Shown: piece after piece, positions 4,702-5,716 of the stretch | How positions within the stretch are numbered: position 1 is the stretch's first letter | How the letters are laid out: every line of letters starts with the position of its first letter | DNA from: Modestobacter sp. | GTDB lineage: Bacteria > Actinomycetota > Actinomycetes > Mycobacteriales > Geodermatophilaceae | Direction of reading: 5' to 3' | Assembly (NCBI GenBank): GCA_025966175.1 | Contig: JAOPVN010000552.1 | Span: forward strand, 1 to 5,716 | DNA: 5,716 nt | Translations under genes and position numbers: made by a program | Notes under the pieces: model-generated | What the model saw: only the letters and a program-made list of their open reading frames with translations | What the model was told of the DNA's origin: nothing | The model's database searches: none

Positions 4702-5088
4702 ATGAGCGGTCGCGTCGTCCACTTCGAGATCCCCTTCGACGACGGGGACCGCGCCCGCCGGTTCTACGCCGAGGCCTTCGGCTGGCAGGTCGAGCAGATG
4801 CCGGAGATGAGCTACACGCTCGTCGCCACCGGCCCCATCGGTGACCAGGGGCCGAGCGAACCGGGGTACATCAACGGCGGGATGGTGGCACGGGAGGGCA
4901 GCCCGTCGTCCGGCCCGGTCGTCACCCTCGACGTCGAGAGCATCGACAAGGCGCTGACCCGGATCGACGAGCTCGGCGGCACGGTGCTGGTGCCCAAGCA
5001 GTCGGTCGGCCATCTGGGCTTCACGGCGTACATCAGCGACTGCGAGGGCAACGTCATCGGGCTGTGGGAGACCGTCCCGCACGGCTGA
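4702..5088 (+). CDS. VOC-family protein (glyoxalase/bleomycin-resistance fold)
   Basis: A 128-residue single-domain vicinal-oxygen-chelate protein, cytosolic and probably dimeric; substrate unknown. The first beta-alpha-beta unit is VVHFEIPFDDGDRARRFYAE (5-24) followed by AFGWQVEQM. The second runs from PVVTLDVESIDKALTRIDEL (72-91) with GGTVLVPKQ, and ends with the family signature DCEGNVIGLWE (113-123). H7 and E123 lie where VOC metal ligands usually sit, so metal binding is plausible but not shown. The Gly/Pro-rich middle, including GYINGGMVAR (55-64), is typical of the small uncharacterised actinobacterial VOC group. It has its own -10 element and ribosome binding site, so it is probably transcribed separately from the FolP2-type gene. 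Its stop is only 8 bp from the stop of the convergent cutA remnant, leaving no room for a separate terminator. Confidence 0.93.
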   Translation: MSGRVVHFEIPFDDGDRARRFYAEAFGWQVEQMPEMSYTLVATGPIGDQGPSEPGYINGGMVAREGSPSSGPVVTLDVESIDKALTRIDELGGTVLVPKQSVGHLGFTAYISDCEGNVIGLWETVPHG

Positions 5089-5096
5089 CCGGCCCC

Positions 5097-5365
5097 TCAG
5101 GGCGCGCGGGTCTCGGTGGCCACCCAGGCCAGGTAGTCCGGGTGCCCGCCGGTCAGCGGCAACGCGATGACGCACGGCACCTCGTCGGGGTGCTCGGCGC
5201 GGGCCCGCTCGACGATCGCCGGCACCAGGGTCGCCCGGGTGTGCAGCCCGACCCGGGCCTGCGGGTCGTCGTGCACCGCGCCGTCCCACCGGTACACCGC
5301 ACGCATCGCCGGGATGACGTGTGCAAGGACCCCGCCGTCACCACGACCTCGACCAGCTCCGCCAC
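5097..5365 (-). pseudogene. cutA: cutA (divalent-cation tolerance protein), internal deletion with frameshift
   Basis: CutA is a small trimeric protein of about 105-115 residues linked to divalent metal tolerance. Two parts are visible in different frames. From GTG 5365, preceded by GAGAGGGG (5379-5372), the sequence reads MAELVEVVVTAG, the expected first beta-strand. From about 5330 another frame reads VLAHVIPAMRAVYRWDG, then LHTRATLVPAIVERARAEH and EVPCVIALPLTGGHPDYLAW, the complete CutA C-terminal part, ending at TGA 5099-5097. The helix that normally separates these parts (ending in a segment like DRLAAC) is absent. About 18-25 codons are lost and the frame shifts; a deletion length of 1 modulo 3 fits. 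Reading on in the first frame gives Arg/Cys/Ser-rich sequence unlike any CutA. A true genomic deletion is favoured, since a single-base sequencing slip would not remove the helix; an assembly error remains possible. A product starting internally (ATG 5306) would lack the N-terminal strand. Confidence 0.85.
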
Positions 5366-5381
5366 GTCCCACCCCTCTCGA

Positions 5382-5387
5382 TAGGTT
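5382..5387 (+). promoter_or_regulatory. Likely leaderless promoter (-10 element) of the thioesterase gene
   Basis: TAGGTT matches TANNNT and ends 7 bases before the A of ATG 5395, so the transcript would begin at or next to the start codon. The bases between (GCCCGGC) hold no Shine-Dalgarno. The cutA start is only 29 bp away on the other strand, so both promoters share this DNA. No clear -35 was found. Confidence 0.45.
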
Positions 5388-5394
5388 GCCCGGC

Positions 5395-5716
5395 ATGGCC
5401 GCCACCGGGTTCCACACCGCCGACGAGCTCAACGCACTGCTGCCCGGCACGTTGCCAGGGTTGCTGGGCATCGTGATCGACACCCACGAGCGGGGGCGGC
5501 TGACCAGCCACCTCGACGTCCGGCCCGAGCTGCTCGCGCCCAACGGCTACCTGCACGCCGGCACCGTGGTGACCCTCGCCGACACCAGTTGCGGCCTGCC
5601 CACGCGGGCGCTGCTGCCCGAGGGCTCCACCGGCTTCACCACCATCGAGCTCAAGAGCAACCACCTGAGCACGGCCCGCGAGGGCCAGATCGCCTGCACG
5701 GCGACGAACGTGCACG
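5395..5716 (+). CDS. PaaI-like hotdog thioesterase, 3' end cut off by window
   Basis: The first 107 residues of a small acyl-CoA thioesterase of the PaaI group, hotdog fold, cytosolic, normally a homotetramer that hydrolyses aromatic or other acyl-CoA esters. The frame is open to the window edge. The hotdog active-site region is clear: PNGYLHAGTVVTLADTSCG (49-67), with H54 and G56 of the family's HGG-type motif and D63 as the likely acidic catalytic residue on the central helix. FTTIELKSNHLSTAREG (81-97) is the following beta-strand pair. PaaI-like proteins are usually about 130-150 residues, so roughly 25-40 are missing. The start ATG is supported by the family-like distance to the core. It diverges from the cutA remnant, with a leaderless-type promoter in the gap. 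Confidence 0.9.
   Translation, partial: MAATGFHTADELNALLPGTLPGLLGIVIDTHERGRLTSHLDVRPELLAPNGYLHAGTVVTLADTSCGLPTRALLPEGSTGFTTIELKSNHLSTAREGQIACTATNVH

Noticed and set aside
3714..4703. A 329-codon leftward open frame over the FolP2-type gene.
   Set aside because: It is antisense to a clear pterin-binding protein, and its composition is that of a shadow frame.
5097..5543. A 148-codon protein using the cutA C-terminal frame with an upstream start inside the thioesterase gene.
   Set aside because: Its first half is antisense to the thioesterase and unlike CutA, while the proper CutA N-terminal strand with a ribosome binding site is found in the neighbouring frame.
1..5716. A multi-gene defence, toxin-antitoxin or biosynthetic system.
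   Set aside because: The genes are unrelated single units in alternating orientation; no nuclease, toxin, transposase or CRISPR repeat was found on either strand.

Overview
The window is GC-rich throughout, uses GTG starts as well as ATG, and its genes resemble actinobacterial families: a Streptomyces HupA-like HU, a FolP2-type protein like mycobacterial Rv1207, and actinobacterial DUF664 and CutA proteins. A high-GC actinobacterium is a safe call. A member of the Geodermatophilales (Blastococcus, Modestobacter, Geodermatophilus) is my guess, and the sequence alone does not prove it.

Layout from left to right. (1) The 3'-truncated remainder of an aldo/keto reductase gene runs leftward from 917 and has a -10 element placed for leaderless transcription. 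(2) A gene-free stretch of about 410 bp (918-1328) holds several inverted repeats, a small AT-richer island and a tandem GTGAC repeat. It leads into (3) a short HU-type nucleoid protein gene (1329-1616), which ends at a strong hairpin terminator. (4) A serine hydrolase of the beta-lactamase/family VIII esterase fold (1772-3019, +) converges on (5) a DUF664/DinB-like gene (3162-3710, -). The gap between them carries two near-identical AT-rich palindromes whose centres lie 52 bp apart. (6) A FolP2-type dihydropteroate-synthase homologue (3744-4604, +) diverges from DUF664 with a 33-bp gap. (7) A VOC/glyoxalase-fold gene (4702-5088, +) converges, 8 bp apart, on (8) a broken cutA gene (5097-5365, -). 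(9) A 3'-truncated PaaI-like hotdog thioesterase (5395 to the end, +) diverges from cutA and also looks leaderless.

The genes do not form a pathway. They are mostly single-gene housekeeping or detoxification units in alternating orientation, so the interest lies in the signals between them and in two unusual genes. The most notable points are: the paired palindromes at 3074-3156; a hairpin upstream of the aldo/keto reductase (943-985) that matches the HU terminator (1625-1665) with compensatory stem changes; cutA, whose two halves are recognisable in different frames with about 18-25 residues missing between them; and the FolP2-type protein, which lacks the usual DHPS loop-2 residues. I found no CRISPR array, transposase, tRNA, rRNA or defence system.
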